This document shows, piece by piece, positions 16,459-24,460 of a stretch of 64,000 nt of DNA. Each line of letters opens with the position of its first letter. Position 1 is the stretch's first letter. The stretch comes from Kitasatospora herbaricolor (GTDB lineage Bacteria; Actinomycetota; Actinomycetes; Streptomycetales; Streptomycetaceae). The position numbers and the translations under genes are program-made. The notes under the pieces are model-generated. The model was not told the origin of the DNA and did not search any database. It saw only the letters and a list, made by a program, of their open reading frames with translations. The DNA is taken from assembly GCF_030813695.1 (NCBI RefSeq), contig NZ_JAUSVA010000003.1, positions 62,001 through 126,000 of the forward strand. The letters are read 5' to 3'.

Positions 16459-16532
16459 CCACGCACGAGCCGCGCTGTGCGCCGAGACGCCGACTGCAGC
16501 AGTTCGGGTGGACCCCCGTGCGGTCGCGATGG

Positions 16533-16757
16533 TCAGGACGCCAGCAGCTCGGCGACTTCGGGGACGTCGCGGAACGCCCGCAGCCGGTCCAGCACGATCC
16601 GCGTGCGCTCCGTGGTGCGCTCGCTGCCGCTCTGCCCCAGGGCGAACATCCGGCCAGCCGTCCCCGCCGCCGCCTCAGGCTCGTTCGCATCGGGGTAGGC
16701 CACGGCGAGCCACGACAGGTACAGCGCCAACTCCCTCGCGGCCGCGCGTGGCGGTGG
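16533..16757 (-). pseudogene. C-terminal remnant of an XRE-TPR regulator
   Basis: On the minus strand the frame ending at 16533 reads YLSWLAVAYPDANEPEAAA, then ALGQSGSERT, DRLRAFRDVPEVAELLAS and a stop. This is the characteristic tail of Streptomyces helix-turn-helix/TPR regulators. Nothing upstream supports an N-terminus; the frame instead runs into the promoter of the opposite-strand gene. It is best read as a fragment of a second regulator left by rearrangement. Confidence 0.5.
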
Positions 16758-16838
16758 GTCACTGCCCCGGGTGGGTATCTTCCCAGAGAGCCCGGTCAGT
16801 TCGCCCACCAGGCGTACCGTGGCGCTGGAGGTGGTGAG

Positions 16839-18086
16839 ATGACGATGGAACTCGCGGACAACGTGAGGAAGTACCGGCGACGGGCCGGGATGAGCCAGGA
16901 GGAACTTGCCCACGCGGCGGGCCTGTCCCCGGCGACGGTCCGGAAGGTCGAGCAAGGCGGAACGGTCCGCATGGAGACACTTCACGCTCTGGCCCGCGCT
17001 CTGGGCATCCCCACGGCGGCACTCGTCGCGTCCGGCGCACCGGAGCCTGTAGGGCGGGCGGAGGAGCCGAACCGGCTCAACCTCATCCAGCTTCGCGCCG
17101 CGCTCACGCCGGCGGTGGGGCTCGTGGACCAGGATGCCCAGGCCGTGGGTGAGGAACCGAACCTGCGGGCCTACGCCCGAACGGTTCGAGACGCGCGGGT
17201 GCTGTACTTCTCCGACAGCTACAAGAGCGTCGCCGCCCAACTGCCCGGCCTGTTGCGGGACGCCGCGCGGGCCGTCGCCCACTACGACAGCGACGAAGAG
17301 CACCGGCAAGCCCTGCTCGCCCGAGCCGAGGCGTTGCGCCTGGCCGGCACCTACCTCACGCAGGTGAGGCAGTACGACATCGCCTACACGGCCCTGCGAG
17401 GAGCCATCACGGACGCGCGGGAGGGCGGAGACCTGCTCGCCGCCGGGTCCGGAGTCGGCTGCATGTGCTGGCTGCTGGTGCGGCAAGGCCGGCTGGAGGA
17501 GGCGGAGCGGATCGCCGCCCAGAGCATGGACGTGGTGGAGCCGAAGATCACCGGCGCAGAGCCCGACCACTACGCGGTGTGGGGTGGTCTGGCCATGGAG
17601 GCCGCAGCCGCGGCTGCACGCAACAACCGCCCGGACGAGGCCAAGGAGTACCGCAGGGCAGCGCGGGTGGCGGCAACCGCCGTCGGCACGGCGCACCGCA
17701 ACGTCTCCCGGCACTGGTCCGTCTTCGGACCGGTGACCGCCGCCATCAAGGCACTCGAAGACTCCATGGTCATCGGCGACGCCCGCGCGGTGGTGCGCAA
17801 GGCGGGTGAAGAGGTCGAGCTGTCACCGAAGGCGTGGAAACGGCTGGGCAGGCCCAGCACGAACGACGGGAACCGCTTCACGCTGGACATGGCGCGCGCC
17901 CACACGCGAACCGGAGACCTTTCGGCGGCCATGGACGAGCTGATCCGCGCTCGTGAAGCCGCCCCCGAGTGGCTGAGGCACCAGAACTCGGCGGCCGAGA
18001 CCATGCAGGAGATCCTGAGCAAGCGCAAGCGCACGCTGACCAGCGACATGCGCGAGATGGCCGGCTATCTGGGCGTCGTCGGATAG
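16839..18086 (+). CDS. XRE-family HTH regulator with TPR-like C-terminal domain
   Basis: ATG 16839 is preceded by GGAGGTGGTGAG, so this start is chosen over longer open frames. The product is 415 residues. Residues 5-60 form a Cro/CI-type HTH (RRRAGMSQEELAHAAGLSPATVRKVEQG). The rest is helical with TPR-like Ala/Leu patterns (LRLAGTYLTQVRQYDIAYTALRGAI; RQGRLEEAERIAAQSMDV). In streptomycetes such proteins are common in integrative elements and respond to peptides or small signals. Here it may control the last genes of the element. No output domain is visible. Confidence 0.85.
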   Translation: MTMELADNVRKYRRRAGMSQEELAHAAGLSPATVRKVEQGGTVRMETLHALARALGIPTAALVASGAPEPVGRAEEPNRLNLIQLRAALTPAVGLVDQDAQAVGEEPNLRAYARTVRDARVLYFSDSYKSVAAQLPGLLRDAARAVAHYDSDEEHRQALLARAEALRLAGTYLTQVRQYDIAYTALRGAITDAREGGDLLAAGSGVGCMCWLLVRQGRLEEAERIAAQSMDVVEPKITGAEPDHYAVWGGLAMEAAAAAARNNRPDEAKEYRRAARVAATAVGTAHRNVSRHWSVFGPVTAAIKALEDSMVIGDARAVVRKAGEEVELSPKAWKRLGRPSTNDGNRFTLDMARAHTRTGDLSAAMDELIRAREAAPEWLRHQNSAAETMQEILSKRKRTLTSDMREMAGYLGVVG

Positions 18087-18139
18087 GTGTTACGCAGCGT
18101 GGCAGTTCGCGGACCTTGCTTTGCGATCTGCCCTGCCGT

Positions 18140-18213
18140 GTCCGTGGATTGACGTCTAGTCAGGTCGTTACGGTCGCCGTGTCCTGTTCCAGCGACCGAG
18201 GCCGGAGATCCAC
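18140..18213 (+). promoter_or_regulatory. Spacer with inverted repeat before the two small element genes
   Basis: TTGACGTCTAGTCAGG (18149) contains TGAC-N5-GTCA, an operator-like inverted repeat. A matching -10 is not clear. The downstream gene has GGAG before its ATG. Confidence 0.3.
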
Positions 18214-18628
18214 TATGGGCATGCCGAGGAGCGACGCGGACCGTCTGCGTCGCAGGGAGTTGCACGAAGCGGCGTCGGGCATGGCGGGACCCCGCCTGCT
18301 GCCATGGACCACCGAGGACGGGCGCCCCTGCTACCTGAGCACCGACGGCAAGGGCTACATCTCGACGCTCGCCGACGGCATCGAAACCGTGCAACTCGGC
18401 ATGGGTCACGAGCTGCTGGAGTACGCCCGGGGCATCCTGGCCCCCGGTGCCAAGGCGCAGTCGGCGATCGAGTACCGCTGGCTCGCCTGCCGGCTGGCCG
18501 AGGCCCTGTCGGACGCGCTCAGGGTCGCCGAGTCGCGCGGAGAGCGCATCCCGCTGCCGCAGGAGGAGGCGGCCGAGGAGGGTGAACCTGCGAGCGTCAG
18601 CCCCCTTGGTGGGCAGGGGGAAGGCTGA
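18214..18628 (+). CDS. Hypothetical element protein
   Basis: ATG 18214 has GGAG ten bases upstream. The 137-residue protein begins MGMPRSDADRLRRRELHEAA and has a compact middle (LLPWTTEDGRPCYLSTDGKGYISTLAD) and an acidic C-terminal tail. No known domain was recognised. It is soluble, with no membrane segment. Its stop overlaps the next start (TGATG), so the two are co-translated. The family may be typical of Streptomyces integrative elements, but this cannot be shown from the sequence alone. Confidence 0.75.
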
Positions 18629-18879
18629 TGGGCAAGGCCACCCGCTACCGCTTCCGCGAGTACCACGTGACCACCGTGACCGACCCCATGGCGCTGCCGA
18701 CCTTCGAGGCGCTCTGTGTCACCGGCGAAGAACGGAACTGCGCCGCCGCGTCCGGCGAGATGCACACCCCCAAGGAGCTGACGCGCTGGATCGCCGGCCA
18801 CTGTGCGCAGACCGGTCACCAGTCCTACGAGCAGACGACCCGCACCGTCGTCCGCGCCGAGCCTGGAGCATGGCAGTAG
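18628..18879 (+). CDS. Small DUF7848-like protein
   Basis: This 83-residue protein begins at ATG 18628, overlapping the preceding stop. The pattern FEALCVTGEERNCAAASG, then WIAGHCAQTGHQSYEQT resembles, from memory, the DUF7848 proteins encoded beside XRE regulators in Streptomyces: two Cys pairs and a conserved H-x-x-Y segment. Its function is unknown; metal binding by the Cys and His residues is possible. It is the last gene before the right end of the proposed element. Confidence 0.75.
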   Translation: MGKATRYRFREYHVTTVTDPMALPTFEALCVTGEERNCAAASGEMHTPKELTRWIAGHCAQTGHQSYEQTTRTVVRAEPGAWQ

Positions 18880-18921
18880 GATCACGCGCGCAACCGTCAG
18901 CGAGGGCAATTGGTCTACACC

Positions 18922-18945
18922 TCTGACGGTAGTAGAGACGGCAAC
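18922..18945 (+). repeat. Integrase-associated repeat, copy 2 (right end)
   Basis: The sequence begins TCTGACGGTAGTAG and ends GACGGCAAC. It matches copy 1 at 12051 in all but a few bases and one gap, in the same orientation. It lies about 90 bp before the right Hint motif and is not next to an integrase gene. It therefore marks the element end independently of int homology. Confidence 0.55.
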
Positions 18946-19036
18946 AACCACGGACTTCGGTGCACATCTACGGACGCCGACGGACCGTCAAACCACCGTT
19001 GACCTGCGACAAAGCAGGTAGAGAGGGGTCGCGTAG

Positions 19037-19444
19037 CACACGTACTATGTCCTCGCAGGCACCACGCCGGTCCTGGTTCATAACTGTGGAAATGCAAGTG
19101 CCGACGACCTTTATGCGGCAGCCACGGGAAATGCCAAGGGTCAGTTGACGCCCGCTGGCCGAGCCCTTCAGAAGCATGGAGATCCCAGCCCTGGAAATAT
19201 CGCTAAGCGCGGGCAGGCGCATGTCGATCGATACGACTTCGGCAAGGTAAATAATAGTCAGAGGTCCGAGGTTGCGGATGAGATGATTCAGGAGATCCTC
19301 TCTCACCCGAACGCCACCGATACGCTCGATACATCAGCATCCGCCCATTATGGCGGCGTCACCCGAGATATCAAGATGCCTGGCGGCTGGGGCGCGCGGT
19401 GGAGCATGCGTGGCGGGAATCTCACCTTTGAAGGGTTCCTCTAA
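19037..19444 (+). pseudogene. Orphan toxin tip with Hint tail (displaced RHS C-terminus)
   Basis: The frame opens inside a Hint domain with HTYYVLAGTTPVLVHNC and continues for 118 more residues to TAA 19442. Upstream there is no start, no RHS core and a TAG stop, so the piece is silent unless joined to an RHS backbone. The tip contains LTPAGRALQKHGDPSPGNIA, and ends GNLTFEGFL. From memory this resembles BECR-fold RNase-type tips found in RHS and Cdi toxins; a tRNase activity is inference. A candidate immunity gene follows 26 bp downstream. The right copy of the proposed 14-bp attachment core is 19037-19050. Confidence 0.75.
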
Positions 19445-19470
19445 TCGAGCCGAGAAGTGGAGCAGCAAGG

Positions 19471-19917
19471 ATGCGCTACCAACGTGAGGACTTCCTGGTA
19501 GACGGGGCGCTGCGTGATCTCTGCATCCTTGACGCCAACGTTGAGGACTGGCAGCGGATGATCTCTTCGCTCTCATCTTCTGAATGGGAGGTGTCGTTCA
19601 CCACGACCCTTTCAGAGGAGCCCCCGGGAGTTCTAAACAACGCGAGGGAGCTGTTTGAATCACTTGCTGTTGATGGGGAAGCTTCAGCTACATTGGCGGT
19701 CCTTGTTGATGGCATATGGTTCACGTGCTACTTCTTTGACATGGAGGAGGTCGAGTTCACTTTCGATCCCGGGGACGTGTCGGACGAGACCTCTTTCCGG
19801 TCGGTAGAGAGATTCATGAAGTGGCTCGGCGATACTTGCGAGAGGCGAGTTATTATGACAATGGAAGGCACTGATCACCGTTCAATGCCTGCTCTTCTGG
19901 AGTACGCACCCGCTTAA
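19471..19917 (+). CDS. Candidate immunity protein for the orphan tip
   Basis: ATG 19471 follows AGCAAGG. The product is 148 residues, markedly acidic and soluble (VEDWQRMISSL, VEFTFDPGDVSDE), with no signal peptide or known enzyme motif. It sits between a toxin tip and a strong terminator, the usual position of an immunity gene. The family was not recognised. Retention of the immunity gene after toxin displacement would still protect the cell from sister strains. The codon use is less GC-rich than the region around it. Confidence 0.75.
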   Translation: MRYQREDFLVDGALRDLCILDANVEDWQRMISSLSSSEWEVSFTTTLSEEPPGVLNNARELFESLAVDGEASATLAVLVDGIWFTCYFFDMEEVEFTFDPGDVSDETSFRSVERFMKWLGDTCERRVIMTMEGTDHRSMPALLEYAPA

Positions 19918-19921
19918 CACA

Positions 19922-19955
19922 GAAGCCCTTCCGGAGTTGGTTCCGGAAGGGCTTC
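19922..19955. terminator. Terminator after the orphan immunity gene
   Basis: A 13-bp perfect stem starting GAAGCCCTTCCGG with an 8-base loop. It occupies the same place relative to the following integrase sequence as the hairpin at 12011-12045, although the two differ in sequence. Confidence 0.85.
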
Positions 19956-19961
19956 GTGGCG

Positions 19962-19987
19962 TCTTGACGGCAGTAGTTGACGGCAAA
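19962..19987 (+). repeat. Integrase-associated repeat, copy 3
   Basis: TTGACGGCAGTAGTTGACGG and the bases after it match copy 1 nearly exactly, again just outside an integrase 3' end. Confidence 0.65.
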
Positions 19988-19988
19988 G

Positions 19989-20318
19989 TCAGCGGACGGG
20001 TGCTGCACGAAGTGGCGGTTCGTCGCCGTCGTCGGGTCGGGTGGCGGTCTCGTCGGGGTTGCGAAGGGCGTTGCCGAGGAGGTCTATGGCGTCACGCTGG
20101 AGGCGGAGTCGGACGTGTGCGTACACGGTAGCGGTTACACCGATGTGGGCGTGGCCGAGGAGTTCCTTGATGACGACGAGTTCGACGCCCTGTTCCAGGA
20201 GGAGGGTGGCCGCCGAGTGACGGAGGTCGTGGAAGCGGATGCGGCGGAGCCTGGCCCGGCGGAGCAGTGCAGTGAAGTGGCGGGCGAGGGTAGCTCCCTC
20301 GATCGGGGCGCCGTTCGA
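19989..20318 (-). pseudogene. C-terminal remnant of a second integrase copy
   Basis: This encodes about 110 residues matching the C-terminus of the integrase at 12077: RHFTALLRRARLRRIRFHDL, then LLGHAHIGVTATVYAHV and a similar tail before TGA. The frame is intact, but similarity stops abruptly at about 20318 and no N-terminal part follows. The divergence is scattered and mostly synonymous, so it is a related older copy, not a recent duplicate. Its position after the displaced toxin-immunity pair mirrors that of the complete integrase. Confidence 0.85.
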
Positions 20319-20690
20319 TCCGGAAGCGACGACCTCACGCTATCGGATGAAATGCTTGACTCATGGAACGATATCGACGACCAAGCAGATGAACCGGGCG
20401 CCACGCATATGATGTCCTCCCTACTTGCCTGCGCGGACGCCCCCGAAAGACTCTCAGGCCACAGAGGCGCGGCGTGCCGACCCCCTCCTTCTCTCGGCAT
20501 TTTTCCCGGTCGAAGGACACCCCTGGCGTCACGCTACGGATGTGCGGGGCGGCGACTACGTAGATCGCACGGCCGCGCCCCACAGAGATGGGCGCCGGCC
20601 ACCCTGGCGCGGTAAACGGTTCCCACCCCGGCTCATGCCGGCGCGCTCAACTGGTTCGATGCCGAGCGGCCAGCGATACCCGGCGGTCGC
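20319..20690. other. Unassigned region
   Basis: No convincing gene is seen. The first 100 bases are less GC-rich (20320-20420) and start exactly where integrase similarity ends, so this is probably a deletion or insertion scar. Confidence 0.4.
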
Positions 20691-20691
20691 G

Positions 20692-21018
20692 CTACTTCGC
20701 TACGGTCCGAGGGGCACCGTCCGGCGCCAGCTCGATCAGCTGGACCTCGCGCTCCCTGCCAGGGGCAGTGGTCACCTTGATCCGGTCCGGGCCGTCCCAC
20801 TCCACACCGACCAGGTCGTCACCGCTGACGGCACCGGCCTTCCAGCGGCGGGCGGTGAGGCCACTGCCCTGCTCGACGTAGATCCGGACGTACGGTTCAA
20901 AGTCCCGGTCCTTCTCCACCACCAGCTCGCGGTCGGCACGCCCCGGCGCGGCGTGACGTCCGGTCTCGTCAGCAGGCGAGGACAGGACAACCAAACCGAC
21001 GGGGAGGACGACCACCAC
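20692..21018 (-). CDS. Small membrane-anchored hypothetical protein
   Basis: The frame ending at TAG 20692 encodes a hydrophobic N-terminal segment (VVVLPVGLVVLSS) followed by about 90 soluble residues (FEPYVRIYVEQGSGLTARRW; DDLVGVEWDGPDRIKVTTA). The shape resembles small single-pass Streptomyces proteins with an extracytoplasmic domain. GTG 21018 is the best start but has no clear ribosome site. It lies just after the stop of the disrupted gene at 21030, so they may once have formed an operon. Family and function were not recognised. Confidence 0.45.
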   Translation of the reverse strand: MVVVLPVGLVVLSSPADETGRHAAPGRADRELVVEKDRDFEPYVRIYVEQGSGLTARRWKAGAVSGDDLVGVEWDGPDRIKVTTAPGREREVQLIELAPDGAPRTVAK

Positions 21019-21029
21019 GACTGCCAGGG

Positions 21030-22106
21030 TCAGGTGGTCCGCAGATCCAGGGCGGCCTGGAGCAGGGAGACGGCGTGCTGCAGGTCCTGGGAGAGCCAGG
21101 GCTCGCCGTCGGCGGCGTCGACGACTTGGCGCCCGTCGACGAGGGCCCCAGCTGCTGCCGTCGCCAGCGGTGGCGGTGGCGGTGGCGGTGGCGATCCAGC
21201 CCACCAGGCGGCGGCCCGGGCGCCGCACCACGAACAGGCCTGGATCGACATCCCAGCCCTCCAGCGCCAGGTCGCTGTCTGGCACATTCCAGGTGCCGGT
21301 CGGGGCACCCAGGCCCCGGGCGAGCGGCGAGATGGAGGTGCGCTCCCCGACGAGCGCCAGGCGCAGCTGCTCGGGAACCTCGGCCACCGCTGCCACTGGG
21401 GCCGTACCCTGCAGGACGAGGGCAGGACCGGCCGGGGCCCGCTGCCCCGCCGGTACGGCGGGTGCTGCGCTGAGCAGCGGGTCGGTGGGCGCCGTACCGG
21501 AGGGCTGGGCCGTGGCGCGCGAGGGGCGGTCGGCGGTGAGCAGCCGCTGCGCGTTGCGGAGCACGGGGCCGGCGGTTTCGACGCGCGGGAAACGCTGAGC
21601 CGGGGAGCGGGGGCGAACGCGGCGCGGTCGGCGACGTCCCGGCCTGGGGCCGGGAGGAGCGGTGGGACGGCGTCGGCGTCGGGGCGCTCGGTTTCGACGG
21701 GCGTCGGACCAACCGTGGCGGTCGGTCCCGATGAATCGACGCGCGTCGGAACAGGCTCCGCGCCCGGCTCGGCTGATTGGACGCGGGTGGGAACAAGGTC
21801 GACGGCCGGGCCGGCCGGCGGTGCGCCTGGAGCGGCGCCGGCAGGCGTGGCGGGAGCGGCCGGTGCGGCTCCCGCGCGCTCGGCCCGGAGGCGGGCGGAG
21901 GTCATCTCGTGGCGCAGCAGGTGGGCCTGGCGCAGCAGGCGTTGCGCGGTGCTGGTGACGGCGGCTTCCAATCGTGCCAGGGCCTGGTTGCAGCGTGGGT
22001 CGTCGCCGTCGCCGCGCTGGGCCTGGTCGAGTTGTTGGAGGTAGCGGGCGGAGGCGCGCTGCACGGCGGCGGCTCCACCTCGCCCGCCGCCGACTGCACC
22101 GGGCAC
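21030..22106 (-). pseudogene. Frame-disrupted gene of unknown function
   Basis: Protein-like sequence on the minus strand switches frame twice. From ATG 22106 it reads SARYLQQLDQAQRGDGDDP and RLLRQAHLLRHEMTSARL through an Ala/Pro-rich part. Near 21590 the sensible frame shifts to one with FPRVETAGPVLRNAQRLL, VPEQLRLALVGERTS and GWDVDPGLFVVRRPGRRLVG. After a GCCACC microsatellite (21165-21190) it returns to the first frame for LVDGRQVVDAADGEPWLSQD and stops at 21030. Compensating indels, a recent pseudogene or assembly error would all explain this. No known family was recognised. Confidence 0.45.
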
Positions 22107-22330
22107 TAGCCCGGGACCGCGCTGCGCAGCACGACCCGCCCGGTGGCCGGCTCTGCGCAGTTGCGCGTGTGCGCAACGAGCCGGGGGAGTGCGACGACAC
22201 GGACCTACCAGGAGCGTCCGGGCTGTTGGCGAGTTGTTGGTGATCGATTAGAGCCCCGCGGCACGCTGCTCGCACCTCAGGATCGAATGCGCCAGCCGGC
22301 GCACCCTGCACCAAGCACCAGGAGCACCCC

Positions 22331-22699
22331 ATGCGCCCCCTGCACAAGATCGCCGCCTCCGCCGCCGTGACCGCCGGCGTCCTCGCCACGTCCCTGACCG
22401 GCGCGAGCGCCGCACACGCCGACTCCCGCTCCGGCTGCAGCTACCCCTACGCCTGCATCTACACCGGGACCGGCGCCGACGGCTCCATCATCGCCATGTT
22501 CCGGGACGTGACCAGCTACTACCAGAACACCACCCACGAGACCGGGTTCAGCGTCGTCAACACCCGCAACGACGACACCGTCTGGGTCCGCTGGACCAAC
22601 GGCCCGATCACCAACTACGACTGCCTGACCCCTAACAACAGCATCGGCGCGATCGGCACCATCACCGGCATCCGCATCTCCGACTCCGCCACCTGCTGA
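22331..22699 (+). CDS. Small secreted protein, peptidase-inhibitor I36-like
   Basis: ATG 22331 gives a clear signal peptide (KIAASAAVTAGVLATSLTG, cleaved after AHA) and a mature part of about 90 residues. That part starts with CSYPYACIYTGTGADGS, the Cys-aromatic-Cys pattern of secreted beta/gamma-crystallin-like proteins in peptidase inhibitor family I36. Four Cys residues could form two disulfides. AGGAGC lies about 10 bases upstream. The gene is monocistronic. Inhibitor activity is inference from the family; many members are simply annotated as secreted proteins. Confidence 0.8.
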   Translation: MRPLHKIAASAAVTAGVLATSLTGASAAHADSRSGCSYPYACIYTGTGADGSIIAMFRDVTSYYQNTTHETGFSVVNTRNDDTVWVRWTNGPITNYDCLTPNNSIGAIGTITGIRISDSATC

Positions 22700-23704
22700 G
22701 ACTGCACCACCGGCGTCCCCCGGGCGCGGCGTAGCGGACGGACGGTGGGCGCGCCGTGCGGAGCCGGGAGCACTTCTGGGCGTGCAGGCGCGGGCGGGTC
22801 GGGACCGGAGCCGGCTGTTCCCGTGAGGGGCCGGGCACCGTGTCGCGGGGCGGCTGGCGGACGGATCGCGGCCGCGCCCCGCGGCACCGGTCCTGGGGGA
22901 CCTCAGGGGCGGGCGAGCGGTCGCGGGGCCGGGTGATGCTCTCCGGCCCCGCACCCTGAGGTCTCCGCGAGGGACCTGCAACGCCAGTGAAAGCGCACCC
23001 GCGGGGCCATCGGCGGCGCCACGCCGCACCGTACCGCCCGCATCCCCCGGCCGGCGACAGTTCCCACCCGCGGACCGACGCAGGTGCGGGCGACACGGGC
23101 CGGCGGGGCGGGGGCCACCACAGGAGGCTGGGGCCGTTCACCGCCCTGGGCGCTCGATGGGGGCCAGGCGGCGTGTCGCGGGCGCAGCGGGGTGGTGGGG
23201 TGGGCGGGGCGGGCAGGGTGTTCGGTGTGTCTGAGCGTCGTAGTCGTAGTCGTGCCCGGGTCCTGGGTCTGCCCGTCGAGCTGGCGGGGCGGGGGGCTGT
23301 GCAGGAGGGTCGTCCGGCGTGGCCGGTGCCGGGTCCTGATCTGCCTCGTACGTCGCTGCCGTTGGTGGGCGGCGCCGTTGGGGCTGGGGAGGGCGGGGAG
23401 GGTGTCTCGGTGGCTCTTGGGGGCCGCTGTGCGGTCGTGCGCAGCCGTGAGGTGCGCGAGGGCGGTGGCGTGCTCGTGTGGACCCGGCACGCCCCAGGGT
23501 GTCCGGTGTGGTCGGCGCGCTGAACGGCTCGGGTCAGCCCAGCCACTCGGTGGTGTCGCCGCTGGGACACAGCCGGGCAGCGGTGGGACAGCCCCGCTCC
23601 ACGCCCCCAACCACCACCGTGGGGAGGTCAGCCCCGGCAACAGCCAACACCCGGCGGTCCGGCCGCGACAGGAGGCACGACACTGCTTGCCGGTCAACTG
23701 CGGA
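22700..23704. other. Long region without a convincing gene
   Basis: Very GC-rich, with open frames on both strands but no start, ribosome site or protein-like composition that stands out. One 42-bp segment (23486-23527) recurs at 47008. Confidence 0.4.
23486..23527 (+). repeat. Dispersed 42-bp repeat, copy A
   Basis: Starts GGCACGCCCC and contains TGGTCGGCGCGCTGA. About 36 of 42 bases match copy B at 47008-47049 in the same orientation. It lies outside recognised genes. Confidence 0.5.
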
Positions 23705-24123
23705 TCAGCCGTTCGGGCGTCCGGTCCCGTTCGTGGTTACGGTGGTGACGCCCTGCCAGGTGGCCTGCGCGCCCGAGTCACCGATTCGGTACACCTGGAC
23801 GACCGCCCCGGCGCCCAGGAGAATCGCGAGCGCCACCACTGCGGCCTTGACCCGCACGGCCGGCCGGCGCTCTGGCGCGCCACAGCCGACAGCCAGACCA
23901 GCGCCCGGTCCGGACGCCACGCCACCCAACCCAGCACCACCGCAAGGACAAACAGCCCGACGGCCCACGGCAGAAGCCCGTCACCCAATTCGGTGTGCCG
24001 CTCCACCAGAGTGTTCTCCGGCACGTGCTCCGCCAACCACTCGCCGGCGTCCGTGGTGAGCGGAATGAAGCCGAGCGAGACCAACGCGAGCAGCGGCAGA
24101 GCGAGCCCGAAGCGACGCAGCAC
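23705..24123 (-). pseudogene. Frameshifted small membrane protein
   Basis: From GTG 24123 the minus strand encodes MLRRFGLALPLLALVSLGF, then PWAVGLFVLAVVLGWVAW, two membrane segments. Near 23885 the sensible frame shifts to one encoding VKAAVVALAILLGAGAVVQV, then YRIGDSGAQATW, ending at TGA 23705. The ending Y-R-x-G-D-S-G-A-x-A-x-W is familiar from streptomycete membrane proteins, apparently of the DUF2231 type. A single indel therefore splits the gene, or the assembly has an error there. Confidence 0.5.
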
Positions 24124-24460
24124 GGTGGGCCACAGTGCGCAGGCGCATTTTGTGATTCGCGGTGGAAGGGCCGATCGTGGACACGAACTTCGAATACATC
24201 GCCTTCACGTACTCCAGCGTGACGAAGTCGTTCTCCGCGATGGCGGTGTCGCGGGCGGAGCCGAGGGCCTGACGGAAGCTCTCCAGGATGTTCTCGGTCG
24301 AGTAGGCCGTCCAGGCCTCGTGGATGACCGGCGCCTCGCACAGGCCGAGCTTCGGGCCGGCCAGGCGCTGGAGCATCCGCATCGTGGAGCTGGTGAGCCA
24401 CAGCGGGCCCGGCTCGTCCCGGTTGCCGATGGGGTTCGGCAGGTCGGGGTGGTCCCAGGC
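24124..24460 (-). other. Protein-like fragment of unknown family
   Basis: On the minus strand a frame with sensible composition reads MRMLQRLAGPKLGLCEAPV, then WTAYSTENILESFRQALGSA and NDFVTLEYVKAMYSKFVST. It uses less biased codons than its surroundings. The frame runs on without a stop into the coding frame region of the membrane protein at 24123, and no start is convincing. It may be the remains of a mobile-element gene. The rest of the interval up to 24902 shows nothing recognisable. Confidence 0.3.

Larger units (their letters stand above)
15983..16532. other. Non-coding region with repeats, possible replication origin or control region
   Basis: No convincing gene is seen in these 550 bp. 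They hold the triple GGAGCAAGTTGT repeat with hairpins (16185-16283) and an octamer tandem repeat (16408-16458), listed separately. A double-strand origin for the rolling-circle initiator would fit, but no nick-site consensus was identified. Confidence 0.4.
11141..19050. mobile_element. Candidate integrative element (AICE-like) carrying a toxin-immunity cassette with int-xis-rep
   Basis: The interval of about 7.9 kb between the two exact 14-bp Hint motifs contains a toxin tip, its candidate immunity gene, a tyrosine integrase, an excisionase, a RepSA-type initiator, two regulators and two small genes. This is the backbone of actinomycete integrative elements of the pSAM2 type. No FtsK-like transfer gene is present, so self-transfer looks unlikely. 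The alternative boundaries are the imperfect direct repeats at 12051-12075 and 18922-18945, which would exclude the toxin cassette. Both repeats lie inside the larger interval and could instead be integrase arm sites. The element's presence is well supported by gene content; its exact ends are inferred. Confidence 0.5.

Noticed and set aside
16182..16838. Upstream extension of the XRE-TPR regulator
   Set aside because: The HTH begins just after ATG 16839, which has a strong ribosome site; the extension covers repeats and a pseudogene on the other strand.
22903..23697. Minus-strand open frame in the empty region
   Set aside because: Arg/Pro/Thr-rich composition typical of antisense frames in high-GC DNA; no start signal or domain.
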